Source of the DNA: an uncultured bacterium | GTDB lineage: Bacteria; Patescibacteriota; Saccharimonadia; Saccharimonadales; Saccharimonadaceae | NCBI GenBank assembly: GCA_903861015.1 | Contig: CAIOSL010000071.1 | Coordinates: 1-21,735 of the forward strand | Direction: 5' to 3' | DNA length: 21,735 bases | Part shown: piece by piece, positions 1 to 7,868 of the stretch | How positions within the stretch are numbered: the stretch's first letter is position 1 | Layout of the letters: every line of letters starts with the position of its first letter | Translations under genes and position numbers: made by a program | The notes under the pieces: generated by a model | Told to the model about the DNA's origin: nothing | Seen by the model: only the letters and a program-made list of their open reading frames with translations | Database searches by the model: none

Positions 1-1
1 A

Positions 2-928
2 GATATTATCGCGTATTTACGCCTGATCTATCAGCCGCAAGACCGAATGAGCTTTAGTCGGATCGTCAATATTCCAGTTAGGGGCATTGGCGCGACCAGT
101 TTGGAAAAATTCTTGGTTTGGCAATCGACGACTGGTATGGATATTTTGGCAGCCCTAGCGAATGTTGATCAAACCAGCACGATAACCACCAAGGCCAAGG
201 GTGCTTTGATGACTTTGGGCCAAAAACTACGATCGGTCCAGGTGATGATTGATACTGCCAGTCCAACCGAATTGATCGAAAAACTACTGGACACTATTGG
301 TTACCAGGATTATATCAACGATGGTACGCCACAAGCCGAAGACCGACAGGCAAATATTGGGTCGTTGCTGTCGGACGCCCAGAGTTTTGCGAGCTTGCCA
401 GACTTTTTAGAAGAAGTAGCCTTGATGTCGAGCGCCGATACGTCCAGCGAGGGTCAAAAAGTAACGCTGATGACACTGCATGCCGCCAAAGGCTTGGAGT
501 TTCCGGTGGTATTTATTGTTGGTATGGAAGAAGGAATTTTGCCGCACGCTAGGGTTTACGAAGCCGGCCTGGCCGAACTAGAGGAAGAACGACGGTTGGC
601 GTATGTTGGCATGACCCGGGCGCGCGAAGAATTGCATTTGTCGTATGCCCAAAGCCGATTGCAATTTGGCCAGCGCAGCTATAACCCGATGTCGCGCTTT
701 ATTGCCGATATGGGCAATCAGGTGGCGATGACCGAATCTGAACCGCGAATTGTGCCGGATAACGATTATTATAGCGACGAGTTGTTTACGATTGGCGAGT
801 ACGTCCGGTCGGCAGCTTTTGGCAAGGGCGAAATTATCGAAATTGACGGCTTGGCGCTGACAATCAGGTTTGACAGTGGTACCACCAAAAAGTTGAATGC
901 CGAATACGCTCATCTTGAAAAGATATAG
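2..928 (+). CDS. pcrA: PcrA/UvrD-type superfamily 1 DNA helicase, 3' part
   Basis: ATP-driven 3'-5' DNA unwinding in repair and replication-fork maintenance. The reading frame is open from base 2 with no start, so the 5' part lies outside the window; 308 codons remain. Upstream of the first in-frame ATG (47) the frame reads like the family (YLRLIYQPQDRMSFSRI, then PVRGIG), so that ATG is internal. Helicase motif V is visible (VTLMTLHAAKGLEF, about fragment residues 154-167), followed by motif VI (RRLAYVGMTRAREEL, about 197-211). The last 45 or so residues (GEYVRSAAFGKGEIIEI) match the C-terminal Tudor-like domain that in PcrA/UvrD contacts RNA polymerase. The end therefore looks complete. PcrA, UvrD and the related Rep cannot be separated with certainty from this fragment. 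Confidence 0.93.
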   Translation, partial: DIIAYLRLIYQPQDRMSFSRIVNIPVRGIGATSLEKFLVWQSTTGMDILAALANVDQTSTITTKAKGALMTLGQKLRSVQVMIDTASPTELIEKLLDTIGYQDYINDGTPQAEDRQANIGSLLSDAQSFASLPDFLEEVALMSSADTSSEGQKVTLMTLHAAKGLEFPVVFIVGMEEGILPHARVYEAGLAELEEERRLAYVGMTRAREELHLSYAQSRLQFGQRSYNPMSRFIADMGNQVAMTESEPRIVPDNDYYSDELFTIGEYVRSAAFGKGEIIEIDGLALTIRFDSGTTKKLNAEYAHLEKI

Positions 929-946
929 CAACGACAATCGTAGCCA

Positions 947-975
947 TGGTCAGGCAAAAGCTTTTTTGGTATACT
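947..975 (+). promoter_or_regulatory. Probable sigma70-type promoter for the G5/lysozyme wall protein
   Basis: A -10 hexamer TATACT at 970-975 is preceded by TGG (extended -10). A weak -35, TGGTCA at 947-952, lies 17 bp upstream. Transcription would start near 982 and leave a leader of about 35 nt before the ATG at 1018. No strong Shine-Dalgarno sequence lies in that leader. A small AAAAGCTTTT palindrome (956-965) followed by T's sits inside the promoter; I see no convincing terminator stem for the helicase gene. Confidence 0.55.
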
Positions 976-1017
976 AATGACAATCATTTTGTGATGCACT
1001 GCGAGCCACACGAATAA

Positions 1018-2304
1018 ATGAATATACTTACCAGTAAATCGATCAAGCCAATCGTTGCACTTGTCGTGGCGGCATTGTTTTTGATGCTCGTTGCTATTAT
1101 TATTTCGTCCAATATCACACATGCCGACAACGGCGCTAAATCCCAAAACGGTCGCCTGTTGACGATTCATGACCGGGGCGAGGACAAGATAATCTTGTCG
1201 CAAGCTGCTACTGTGGGTGACGCACTGAAAGAAGCTAATGTTGTAGTCGATGCCAAGGATGCGGTTGAGCCGGCAGTTGATACCAAGTTGGTTGCTTCGG
1301 ATTACCAAATTAATATTTATCGTGCCCGACCAGTTATCGTAGTTGACGGTAGTGCCCGGACCAAAATAATGACGCCGTATCAAACCGCATCTCAGATTGC
1401 GGCCAGCGCCGGCATTACGTTATACGACGAAGACATAGCTACGATCAGTCGAACCAGCGATATTATCGTGGATGGGGCTGGTTTGCAGTTGACGATTGAC
1501 CGCGCGACGCCAATTAATTTGACTCTTTATGGCAAGACGACAACCGTTCGGACTCAGGCGGCGACCATCACCGCAATGTTGGCCGAAAAAGGCATCAAAA
1601 TGGACCTTAATGACCGTGTTAGCTTGACTGGCGACATGCCAATCACTGACAATATGTCAGTCAGGGTCTGGCGCGAGGGCAAACAGACGATTACGGTTGA
1701 CGAGGCGGTCGAATTTAATGTCGAAAAGATCAAAAACGCCGATCAGCCACTGGGTTACCGCGAGATCCAATCGGCCGGTATTAAAGGCTTGCGTAACGTA
1801 TCGTACGAAATCACTATTCAGGATGGCAAAGAGGTTAATCGGATTGAAATCGCAAGCTTGACGACCAAACAACCAGTTAACCAAATTGAAGTAGTCGGCG
1901 CCAAAGGCGAGTATACTACCCCAACCGAAAACGAGAATATAACTTGGGACTTCTTAATCAGCAATGGTTTTAGTCGTAACCAGGCGGCCGGTATTATGGG
2001 TAATCTGATGCAAGAACACAAGTTTGAAACCAGTGATGTGTCGGGCGGTTATGGCCTGGTCCAGTGGACAGGTGGCCGTCGAGCGGCGCTGATGGCTTTG
2101 CCGTACCCTGACAATATTTACACTCAATTGAACTTTTTGATGAGCGAACTAAATGCCGGTTACAGCGGCGTGCGTGATGCCATAAAGTCGGCTGGTACGG
2201 TTGATGATGCGGTAACGATTTTTCAAAATCGCTACGAACGTTGTGGCATTTGTGCCGAATCGCAACGGATCAAATACGCCTATAATATCTTGGCGAGTCA
2301 TTAA
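1018..2304 (+). CDS. Membrane-anchored DUF348-G5 protein with C-terminal phage-type lysozyme domain (RpfB-like layout)
   Basis: Predicted surface peptidoglycan hydrolase of 428 residues. A single N-terminal membrane segment (about 12-31, VALVVAALFLMLVAIII) anchors or exports it. Three DUF348-like repeats follow (about 48-103, 106-160, 165-218). A G5-type module (about 218-295) is recognised by a repeated glycine pattern and the run YEITIQDGKEVNR. The C-terminal 120 residues resemble the phage tail lysozyme domain (Phage_lysozyme2 type): AAGIMGNLMQEHKFET with E333 as candidate catalytic glutamate, then GYGLVQWTGGRR (344-355). Actinobacterial RpfB has the same DUF348-G5 stem but a different catalytic domain, so this is a domain-swapped counterpart. 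C409 and C412 may form a disulfide. It is followed after 1 nt by rsmA. Domain calls come from motif recall; activity is inferred. Confidence 0.82.
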   Translation: MNILTSKSIKPIVALVVAALFLMLVAIIISSNITHADNGAKSQNGRLLTIHDRGEDKIILSQAATVGDALKEANVVVDAKDAVEPAVDTKLVASDYQINIYRARPVIVVDGSARTKIMTPYQTASQIAASAGITLYDEDIATISRTSDIIVDGAGLQLTIDRATPINLTLYGKTTTVRTQAATITAMLAEKGIKMDLNDRVSLTGDMPITDNMSVRVWREGKQTITVDEAVEFNVEKIKNADQPLGYREIQSAGIKGLRNVSYEITIQDGKEVNRIEIASLTTKQPVNQIEVVGAKGEYTTPTENENITWDFLISNGFSRNQAAGIMGNLMQEHKFETSDVSGGYGLVQWTGGRRAALMALPYPDNIYTQLNFLMSELNAGYSGVRDAIKSAGTVDDAVTIFQNRYERCGICAESQRIKYAYNILASH

Positions 2305-2305
2305 T

Positions 2306-3079
2306 ATGTCGCTACAAAACAACAAATCTCTTGGACAACACTGGTTACGAGACCGCGATACGTTAAACCATATTGCTGATTGTGCCGATCTCAATCAAGA
2401 TGACGTAGTGTTAGAAATTGGTCCGGGCCTGGGGACATTAACGAGTGTTTTGTTAAAGCAGGCCAAGCGAGTAGTGGCTGTCGAATTCGATAGCGAACTG
2501 GCGCGCAAATTGCCTGGTCAGTTTCCGGGCAAGAACCTGGAAGTGATTAATCAAGACATCCTTGGTTTTGACCTGTCGACGTTGCCGGCGGGCTATAAAG
2601 TTGTAGCGAATGTGCCATACTATATCACCAGCAAGATTATCAAGATGTTGATGACCAGCAGTAATCGCCCAGCGGTGGCGGTACTATTGATCCAAAAAGA
2701 AGTTGCCGAACGTTTGGCGGCCAAACCAGGGGATATGAGTATATTAGCGATCAGCGCTCAGGTTTTTGCCGAAGTTGAGTTGGGCGACACGGTGCCGGCC
2801 GAACTATTCACGCCGCCACCAAAAGTCGACAGCCAGGTAGTTGTGTTGTGGACACGGCCCGAACCATTGCACGCCAGTGTTGATCAAGATAAATTCTTTA
2901 GGGTCGTCAAAGCTGGTTTTTCGGCTAAACGAAAAAAACTTCGCAGCAGCCTGGCCGGTGGACTAAAAATGTCAAAAATCGACGCAGTTGATCTGTTGCA
3001 GCGGGCCAATATCAACCCCGATGACAGGGCTGAGACTTTGAGTATCGATGACTGGTTGCGACTGACTGCCGTATTGTGA
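2306..3079 (+). CDS. rsmA: 16S rRNA (adenine1518/1519-N6) dimethyltransferase RsmA (KsgA)
   Basis: Dimethylates the two adjacent adenines in the 3' terminal hairpin of 16S rRNA during small-subunit maturation, using S-adenosylmethionine. The start at 2306 gives 257 residues beginning MSLQNNKSLGQHWL, which matches the family N-terminus (usually GQNFL; here GQHWL). An earlier in-frame ATG at 2243 would add 21 unrelated residues inside the preceding gene. SAM motif I is VLEIGPGLGTLT (35-46), the catalytic NxPY-type motif is NVPYY (102-106), and TPPPKVDSQV (169-178) is also typical. The C-terminal helical part is present, so it looks intact. The gap to the upstream gene is 1 nt. A TATAAT at 2281-2286, 19 nt before the ATG, could give extra transcription, but no -35 was found. 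Confidence 0.95.
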   Translation: MSLQNNKSLGQHWLRDRDTLNHIADCADLNQDDVVLEIGPGLGTLTSVLLKQAKRVVAVEFDSELARKLPGQFPGKNLEVINQDILGFDLSTLPAGYKVVANVPYYITSKIIKMLMTSSNRPAVAVLLIQKEVAERLAAKPGDMSILAISAQVFAEVELGDTVPAELFTPPPKVDSQVVVLWTRPEPLHASVDQDKFFRVVKAGFSAKRKKLRSSLAGGLKMSKIDAVDLLQRANINPDDRAETLSIDDWLRLTAVL

Positions 3080-3102
3080 CCCGATTAAGCTTGTGCTAAA
3101 AT
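3074..3102 (+). promoter_or_regulatory. Promoter for the large pilin gene, start codon next to predicted transcription start
   Basis: TAAAAT at 3097-3102 is preceded by TGC (extended -10). TTGTGA at 3074-3079 lies 17 bp upstream as a 4/6 match to the -35 consensus. The ATG at 3113 is only 10 nt after the hexamer, so the mRNA is predicted to have almost no leader, and no Shine-Dalgarno sequence is present. The -35 overlaps the end of rsmA. Confidence 0.62.
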
Positions 3103-3112
3103 ACAGATAACT

Positions 3113-5194
3113 ATGACTATACGAAAACGTTTGGCTAGAGGGTTTACGATTGTCGAATTACTGGTTTCGATCGTTATAATTGGTATATTGGCGACGATTT
3201 CTTTCGTTGTTTATAACGGTCTGCAAGCCAAAGCTCATGACGTCAGTGTTATGTCCGACCTCGATACGATGGACGCTTTGCAGGCGCGTTACGCTATCAA
3301 TCACAAAACCGCTGGCAAGTCCTACTACTCGATTAACGGCTCAGATACAGCCCTAGGCTTTACGCCATCGCAAGACAACGTTATTCAGGTGATCGTTAGC
3401 TCGACCGATTACTGCATTCGGGGCTATAACGCCAATGGTACCAAAAATTCAATCACTAATTCGGCCTACAAAGAATCATCGCCTGGTGTTTGTTCGACCT
3501 TACTTGCCATCGACCCACCGGCAACACCAGTAGTAAATGTCGGATTGAACTCGGGTTTGATCAGAGCCGACATAACACCTTTGACATGTACTTCTGGTAC
3601 TATTCAATATCACTTCAAATCGCGTACTAATGATGGAGCTTGGACCGATTACACCGACTGGTCGTCAGCCTCGTCGGCTACTCAAACAGCGACCGAGGGT
3701 GTCAAATATGGTTACGTAGCCCAGGCTCGTTGTTATTCTAGTGATTCGCTGTTTAGTTCCTTTAGCGAGAATTCGGAGTCGACCTATACGTACCCTGTCA
3801 ATCCACCGGCAACGCCTGTTATTACATCAGTGGCATTGGTTAGCGGTTCTATTAACGTCGTCTCGAGCGCTGTTACCTGTACGGCGCCTGGCGCATCGGT
3901 GCAATACCAATTTGATGTCCGAACCAACGACGGCTCGTGGAGCACCTACGCTGCCTGGTCTGGATCAAATACCACTACCCAAACTCCAACCGAAGGTACC
4001 AAATATGGATACCGAGCCGAAGCCAGGTGCTATCTCAGCCCTACGGTTCTCAGTACGGCAACGGTTGGTGTCGAAGGTCCAAATTATATTCATCCAATCA
4101 CGACCGCTCCAGCCACCCTTACGGTTACTAATTCAACCCCCGATTGGTATTGGACCTATTACAGCTGGAATACACCAACCTGTCCTGGCAGCTCGGTGCC
4201 GCGTTACCAGTACCACTATTACACCAATTACGGTTACGACAGCGGTTGGGTAGCCACATCGGGTAACGGCAACAACTTTACGACTGCCAAAATTGGATAT
4301 TATTATACTAATGACGCCCAGGCGCAGTGCTATAGCCCATATTCAACTGGCCCATGGAGCGCGACCGGTTGGTCGCAATATTACAGGCCGGTTCCAAACG
4401 TCCATGTCTTGATCGTAGCTGGCGGTGGCGGTGGTGGCTTTGACAACGGTGGCGGTGGTGGTGGCGGCGGCGTCCTGGACCTCTGGCCGGGCGTTTACAG
4501 CCAAGGTTACGGTGTTGGTATTGGCGGCGGCGGCGGGCCGCAGGCTAACGGCGGCAACTCATCGATTTTTGGCAATACAGCATACGGTGGCGGTCGTGGC
4601 GGCAATGTCAATACAACCGGTGCAACTGGTGGATCGGGCGGCGGCGGCGGCGGTACTGATCCGGGAAATACAAACTACAGCGGTAACTACCAACCAGGCG
4701 GGTATTCGAATATCGGTGGTCGTGGTGGCTGGAGACAAGGCGGCTCTTGTAATAGTACACACTACTATGCTGGCGGTGGCGGTGGCGGTGCTGGTGGTCA
4801 AGGTGGTGATGCCTGGTCCGGTGGCACAGGCCCCGGAACGATGCAAGGCGGCGTTGGTTTCTCGAGTGGCATAAGCGGTAACACCTACGCCTATGGTGCT
4901 GGCGGTGGCGGTGGTGGTGATAACTGCTCTTCATATTGGGGTTCTGGTGGCTCTAATGGTGGAGGTAGTGGTGCATGGGGCAGGGGCGCAACTGGTAGCA
5001 ATGCCTCATACTACGGTGCTGGCGGTGGTGGTGGATCGGGAAGATCTGGTCAAGGTGGCTCGGGCTATCAGGGTATAGTCATTGTTCGGTACCCGATTGG
5101 GTCACTCGACGCTAGCGGCGGCTCAAAGTATCAGAGCGGATCAGATTACGTCCATGTCTTTACTGGCAATGACACGTTTACGGTTTCGGGCTAA
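3113..5194 (+). CDS. Giant type IV pilin-like protein with three Cys-paired modules and glycine-rich C-terminal domain
   Basis: 693 residues, several times the size of a usual major pilin. The N-terminus is a class III (prepilin) signal: basic MTIRKRLARG, then FTIVELLVSIVIIGIL, with predicted cleavage after G10 and the family glutamate at position 5 of the mature protein. A pilin-like helix and a domain with C101/C127 follow. Residues 135-230, 231-330 and 331-428 are three related modules of about 95 residues; each opens with a Pro/Ala-rich linker and carries two cysteines about 50 apart (C159/C207, C256/C306, C357/C406). Residues 429-660 form a glycine-rich domain (VHVLIVAGGGGGG to GIVIVRY) of a kind seen in tail-fibre-like and surface proteins. 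All ten cysteines can be paired, which suggests disulfides outside the cell. Probable role: a minor or tip pilin acting as adhesin in a type IV pilus. Pilus role and adhesion are inferred; no pilus assembly genes are in the window. Confidence 0.85.
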   Translation: MTIRKRLARGFTIVELLVSIVIIGILATISFVVYNGLQAKAHDVSVMSDLDTMDALQARYAINHKTAGKSYYSINGSDTALGFTPSQDNVIQVIVSSTDYCIRGYNANGTKNSITNSAYKESSPGVCSTLLAIDPPATPVVNVGLNSGLIRADITPLTCTSGTIQYHFKSRTNDGAWTDYTDWSSASSATQTATEGVKYGYVAQARCYSSDSLFSSFSENSESTYTYPVNPPATPVITSVALVSGSINVVSSAVTCTAPGASVQYQFDVRTNDGSWSTYAAWSGSNTTTQTPTEGTKYGYRAEARCYLSPTVLSTATVGVEGPNYIHPITTAPATLTVTNSTPDWYWTYYSWNTPTCPGSSVPRYQYHYYTNYGYDSGWVATSGNGNNFTTAKIGYYYTNDAQAQCYSPYSTGPWSATGWSQYYRPVPNVHVLIVAGGGGGGFDNGGGGGGGGVLDLWPGVYSQGYGVGIGGGGGPQANGGNSSIFGNTAYGGGRGGNVNTTGATGGSGGGGGGTDPGNTNYSGNYQPGGYSNIGGRGGWRQGGSCNSTHYYAGGGGGGAGGQGGDAWSGGTGPGTMQGGVGFSSGISGNTYAYGAGGGGGGDNCSSYWGSGGSNGGGSGAWGRGATGSNASYYGAGGGGGSGRSGQGGSGYQGIVIVRYPIGSLDASGGSKYQSGSDYVHVFTGNDTFTVSG
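3515..4396 (+). repeat. Three tandem ~95-residue beta-type modules within the pilin gene
   Basis: Module A (3515-3802) and module B (3803-4102) begin PPATPV and share RTNDG.W, TEG.KYGY and ARCY at equivalent positions. Module C (4103-4396) is more divergent but keeps PAT, YQYHYYTNYG and QAQCY and the same two-cysteine spacing. The size and pattern resemble a fibronectin-III or Ig-like fold; the fold itself is inference. The repeats are clearer in protein than in DNA, so the duplication is not recent. Confidence 0.75.
4397..5092 (+). repeat. Low-complexity glycine-rich coding segment (GGC/GGT codons)
   Basis: Runs of GGC and GGT codons encode poly-glycine blocks separated by Tyr, Asn and Ser-rich spacers, ending in GIVIVRY. 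The base composition differs from the neighbouring genes only because of the glycine content. Apparent open frames on both strands across this segment are artefacts of the repeat. Confidence 0.8.
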
Positions 5195-5211
5195 AAACAA
5201 ATTAATATAGC

Positions 5212-5217
5212 AAAGGG
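5212..5217 (+). promoter_or_regulatory. Shine-Dalgarno sequence of the small membrane protein gene
   Basis: AAAGGG lies 6 nt before the ATG at 5224. This fixes the start and suggests the gene is translated from the pilin transcript, since I see no good promoter in the 29-nt gap. Confidence 0.6.
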
Positions 5218-5223
5218 ATAGAT

Positions 5224-5541
5224 ATGTTAAATAATAAGAAACAACTCATAACAATCATTATCGCGACAGTCTTGGTAATTGCTATCGGCTTTGGTGCGGC
5301 CTGGGCGATCAAGTCAATGACCAAACAATCTGCAAATACTCAAAACCAAACCCAAACGCCGAAGGATGCGGCCGATTCGTTGACGATGGACGCCGTCAGA
5401 TTGCTAAACAGTAACCCCGTCAAAGCCAGGGCCGACCTCGAGCAAGCCTTGCAAAATTATAAAGATTTGGGTGATCAGAACGGTGTTGTTAACGTTCAGT
5501 CACAGATTTATTTGCTAGACCATCCGGTTACCAAAAAATAG
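5224..5541 (+). CDS. Small single-pass membrane protein with a short TPR-like helical pair
   Basis: 105 residues, not recognised as a named family. Residues 7-29 (QLITIIIATVLVIAIGFGAAWAI) form one membrane segment after a short basic N-terminus. A Gln/Thr/Asn-rich linker (33-46) follows. Residues about 47-98 are predicted helical, with alternating small and large residues (DAVRLLNSNPVKARADLEQA, then LQNYKDLGDQNGVVNVQSQ) that resemble one TPR-type hairpin and part of a second. The topology suggests the helical part is outside the membrane. It follows the giant pilin by 29 nt and is followed by a terminator-like hairpin, so the two genes probably form one transcript. A pilus-accessory role is possible on position alone. 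Confidence 0.75.
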   Translation: MLNNKKQLITIIIATVLVIAIGFGAAWAIKSMTKQSANTQNQTQTPKDAADSLTMDAVRLLNSNPVKARADLEQALQNYKDLGDQNGVVNVQSQIYLLDHPVTKK

Positions 5542-5558
5542 CCAGTCGGTTAACGATC

Positions 5559-5591
5559 AATAACAACAGATGCAACTCGTCTGTTGTTATT
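5559..5591 (+). terminator. Intrinsic-terminator-like hairpin after the pilin operon
   Basis: A perfect 12-bp inverted repeat, AATAACAACAGA (5559-5570) and TCTGTTGTTATT (5580-5591), surrounds a 9-nt loop. The stem is AT-rich and the following T tract (TAATCTGTT) is poor, so termination may be inefficient. The right arm abuts the metG promoter. It is the only convincing terminator-like structure found in the window. Confidence 0.55.
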
Positions 5592-5596
5592 TAATC

Positions 5597-5605
5597 TGTT
5601 ACAAT
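5597..5605 (+). promoter_or_regulatory. Extended -10 promoter for metG
   Basis: TGT-TACAAT (5597-5605) is an extended -10 hexamer. The chosen ATG at 5616 begins 10 nt after it, so a very short or absent leader is predicted. No -35 at the proper spacing was found and no Shine-Dalgarno sequence precedes the ATG. The upstream in-frame ATG at 5604 overlaps the hexamer and is unlikely to be transcribed as a start. Confidence 0.55.
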
Positions 5606-5615
5606 GGTATTAAAT

Positions 5616-7097
5616 ATGGATAAAAAGCTATATATCACCACCGCCATTCCTTATGTTAACGGCACGCCACATATCGGCAACGCCCTAGATTATCTGTTGG
5701 CCGACATCTGGACGCGCTATCAAAAGCAAAACGGTCACGAGGTTAGGTTTCAGGTGGGAACTGACGAGCACGGCAACAAGATTGCCGCCAAAGCAGCAGC
5801 GGCTGGCTTGGATCCACAAGGTTATACTGACCAGATGTATGTTAATTTTGAAGCCTTAATGAAGCGAATGGAGGCCAGCTATACGGATTTTGTCCGTACA
5901 ACTGACATTCATCATATTCAATCTGTTCAATACCTGTGGCAGGTTTTGCAGCCATATATCTATAAAGGCAGTTACGAAGGTTGGTACTGTGTTGGCTGTG
6001 AATCGTTCGTGTCCGACAAAGAAGCGACGACTAATGGCGGCATCTGCCCTGATCATCAACAACCATACCAACACCTCAGCGAAGAGAATTATTACCTAAA
6101 AACCAGCGCATTTACCGATCGAGTGCGCCAGTCTATAACCGATGACGAATTAAAGATTGTTCCGGAATTCCGCAAAAAAGAATTCTTAGAACTAATCAAA
6201 GACGGTTTGCAAGACGTCAGTATATCGCGTCCAAAAAAGAACCTGAGTTGGGGTATACCAGTACCTGGCGACCCAGATCAGGTGATGTATGTTTGGCTGG
6301 ATGCCCTGGCTAACTATATTACGGTTTTGGGATATCCCGACAATAGCGACTGGCAACAATATTGGCCAGCCGATGTGCAGGTGGTTGGCAAAGACATTTT
6401 GCGGTTTCATGCTGGTATTTGGCCAGCGATGTTGCTTGGTGCTGGGCTGGAACTGCCAAAGAAATTATTAGTGCACGGACATGTCAATGTTGGTGGCGCC
6501 AAAATGAGCAAGACCGTTGGTAACGTGGTTGACCCAATCGAGGTGATTAACGATTATGGTCTGGATGCCTTTCGTTATTATTTCTCGCGCCACATCCCGA
6601 CGCTTGATGACGGCGACTTTACCTGGGAAAAGTTCGAAAATTCGTATAATACCGAACTGGCTAATGATCTGGGCAACCTGATTAGGCGCGTTTCGGGCAT
6701 GATCGGCCGCTACCAGGCCGGTGTTATTGGTGTGGCGCCACAGGGCGAGCACGATATGAGCGCTTATCACGAGGCGATGGAAAAATTAGAGTTTAACCGA
6801 GCGATCGACGAAGTTTGGTTGATGGTGCGCAGCCTGAATCAATACATCGAGAACGTCAAGCCATGGGAGATAGCTAAAAAAGCCACTACCGATGCCGATG
6901 CCAAAGCGCACCTCAATGATGTGCTGGCTTACGCGGTCGGGGCGCTGTTACAGATCGGCGATTTGTTGGTGCCATTCTTGCCAACGACCGCTGCGACTAT
7001 TCACAAAACCTTTGAATCTGGTGTAATTGTCGATACCGAAGTGCTGTTCCCAAAAATATACAAACACACCGCCGACCCTAACGCCAACCGAGCCTAG
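5616..7097 (+). CDS. metG: Methionyl-tRNA synthetase
   Basis: Class I aminoacyl-tRNA synthetase that charges initiator and elongator tRNA-Met in the cytoplasm. The start at 5616 gives 493 residues beginning MDKKLYITTAIPYVNGTPHI. The HIGH-type signature is HIGN (19-22) and the KMSKS loop is KMSKT (296-300). A zinc-knuckle-like insert carries C-x2-C and C-x2-H (CVGC and CPDH), close to the family pattern. The protein ends after the anticodon-binding helical domain and has no C-terminal tRNA-binding (Trbp111-like) extension, as in the shorter bacterial forms. tatD follows 2 nt after the stop, a common pairing in bacteria. Confidence 0.96.
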   Translation: MDKKLYITTAIPYVNGTPHIGNALDYLLADIWTRYQKQNGHEVRFQVGTDEHGNKIAAKAAAAGLDPQGYTDQMYVNFEALMKRMEASYTDFVRTTDIHHIQSVQYLWQVLQPYIYKGSYEGWYCVGCESFVSDKEATTNGGICPDHQQPYQHLSEENYYLKTSAFTDRVRQSITDDELKIVPEFRKKEFLELIKDGLQDVSISRPKKNLSWGIPVPGDPDQVMYVWLDALANYITVLGYPDNSDWQQYWPADVQVVGKDILRFHAGIWPAMLLGAGLELPKKLLVHGHVNVGGAKMSKTVGNVVDPIEVINDYGLDAFRYYFSRHIPTLDDGDFTWEKFENSYNTELANDLGNLIRRVSGMIGRYQAGVIGVAPQGEHDMSAYHEAMEKLEFNRAIDEVWLMVRSLNQYIENVKPWEIAKKATTDADAKAHLNDVLAYAVGALLQIGDLLVPFLPTTAATIHKTFESGVIVDTEVLFPKIYKHTADPNANRA

Positions 7098-7099
7098 GT

Positions 7100-7861
7100 A
7101 TGTTAATCGATACACATTGCCATATTCACGAACCTGACTATGGTTTGCCGGTTGACGAAGTTATAAAACGGGCGCGCCAAAACGGTGTCGATCAATTGAT
7201 ATGCATCGGCACTGATCAGTCTAGTTCGCAGCGGGCGGTCGATTTTGTGGCTGGTCGAGACGGGTTGTATGCCGCCATTGGAGTGCATCCACACGAGGCG
7301 GCTGGTGGCTGGGCGGCGATCGAACCTCTAGCGGCAACCGAAAACCCCAAGATTGTCGCCATTGGCGAGATTGGTCTGGATTACCATTATAACTTTAGTC
7401 CGCGCCAAGATCAGATCAAGGCCTTGGAGGCGCAGATCGAGATTGCGTTGCGGCATGATTTGCCGATTGTTTTTCATGTTCGTGAAGCTTTTGATGATTT
7501 TTGGCCGATATTCGATAACTTTCGATCGCACAGCAATTTAAGAGGTGTCGTACATAGTTTTACTGATACGCCAGCTAATGCCATGGAGTGCTTGCGACGG
7601 GGTTTGATGATAGGCGTCAATGGTTTTAGTACTTTTGTCAAAGACCAGCAGTTGATTGATATGTTTGCCGGCCTGCCACTAGATCAAATTGTTCTCGAAA
7701 CAGATGCGCCGTACTTGACACCCAACCCGTTTCGTGGTAAAATAAACGAACCAGCGTTTGTGAGGAATGTCGCCGAACATCAAGCGATGCTAAGGCAAAT
7801 TTCGGTTACGGAAGTCGCCCAGGTCACAACCGCCAATGCCAAACAATTGTTTAAAATCTAA
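7100..7861 (+). CDS. tatD: TatD-family metal-dependent DNase
   Basis: TIM-barrel hydrolase of the TatD family, whose members have metal-dependent DNase activity in the cytoplasm. It is 253 residues long, the usual size. Predicted metal ligands are all in place: H6 and H8 (DTHCHIH), E90 (AIGEIGLDYHY), H126 (VFHVREAFDDF), H152 (VVHSFTDT) and D202 (ETDAPYLTP). The ATG is 2 nt downstream of the metG stop, so the two are very likely cotranscribed. No clear Shine-Dalgarno sequence is seen, and translation may depend on coupling to metG. Confidence 0.94.
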   Translation: MLIDTHCHIHEPDYGLPVDEVIKRARQNGVDQLICIGTDQSSSQRAVDFVAGRDGLYAAIGVHPHEAAGGWAAIEPLAATENPKIVAIGEIGLDYHYNFSPRQDQIKALEAQIEIALRHDLPIVFHVREAFDDFWPIFDNFRSHSNLRGVVHSFTDTPANAMECLRRGLMIGVNGFSTFVKDQQLIDMFAGLPLDQIVLETDAPYLTPNPFRGKINEPAFVRNVAEHQAMLRQISVTEVAQVTTANAKQLFKI

Positions 7862-7868
7862 TCACAAT

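Noticed and set aside
2243..2305. Upstream ATG at 2243 as the rsmA start
   Set aside because: It lies inside the preceding gene and adds 21 residues unlike the family; the ATG at 2306 gives the usual N-terminus.
4404..5090. Several open frames on both strands and a GGY-rich repeat that looks like a tandem array
   Set aside because: They follow from glycine codon runs in the pilin frame. The repeat has no spacer-repeat periodicity of a CRISPR array and the alternative proteins are low-complexity.
5100..5223. Separate promoter for the small membrane protein gene
   Set aside because: TTAATATAG before the gene is only a loose -10 match without a -35, while the AAAGGG ribosome site and short gap favour cotranscription with the pilin gene.
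5604..5615. ATG at 5604 as the metG start
   Set aside because: It overlaps the -10 hexamer, so transcripts from that promoter would begin after it; the ATG at 5616 fits the family N-terminus.
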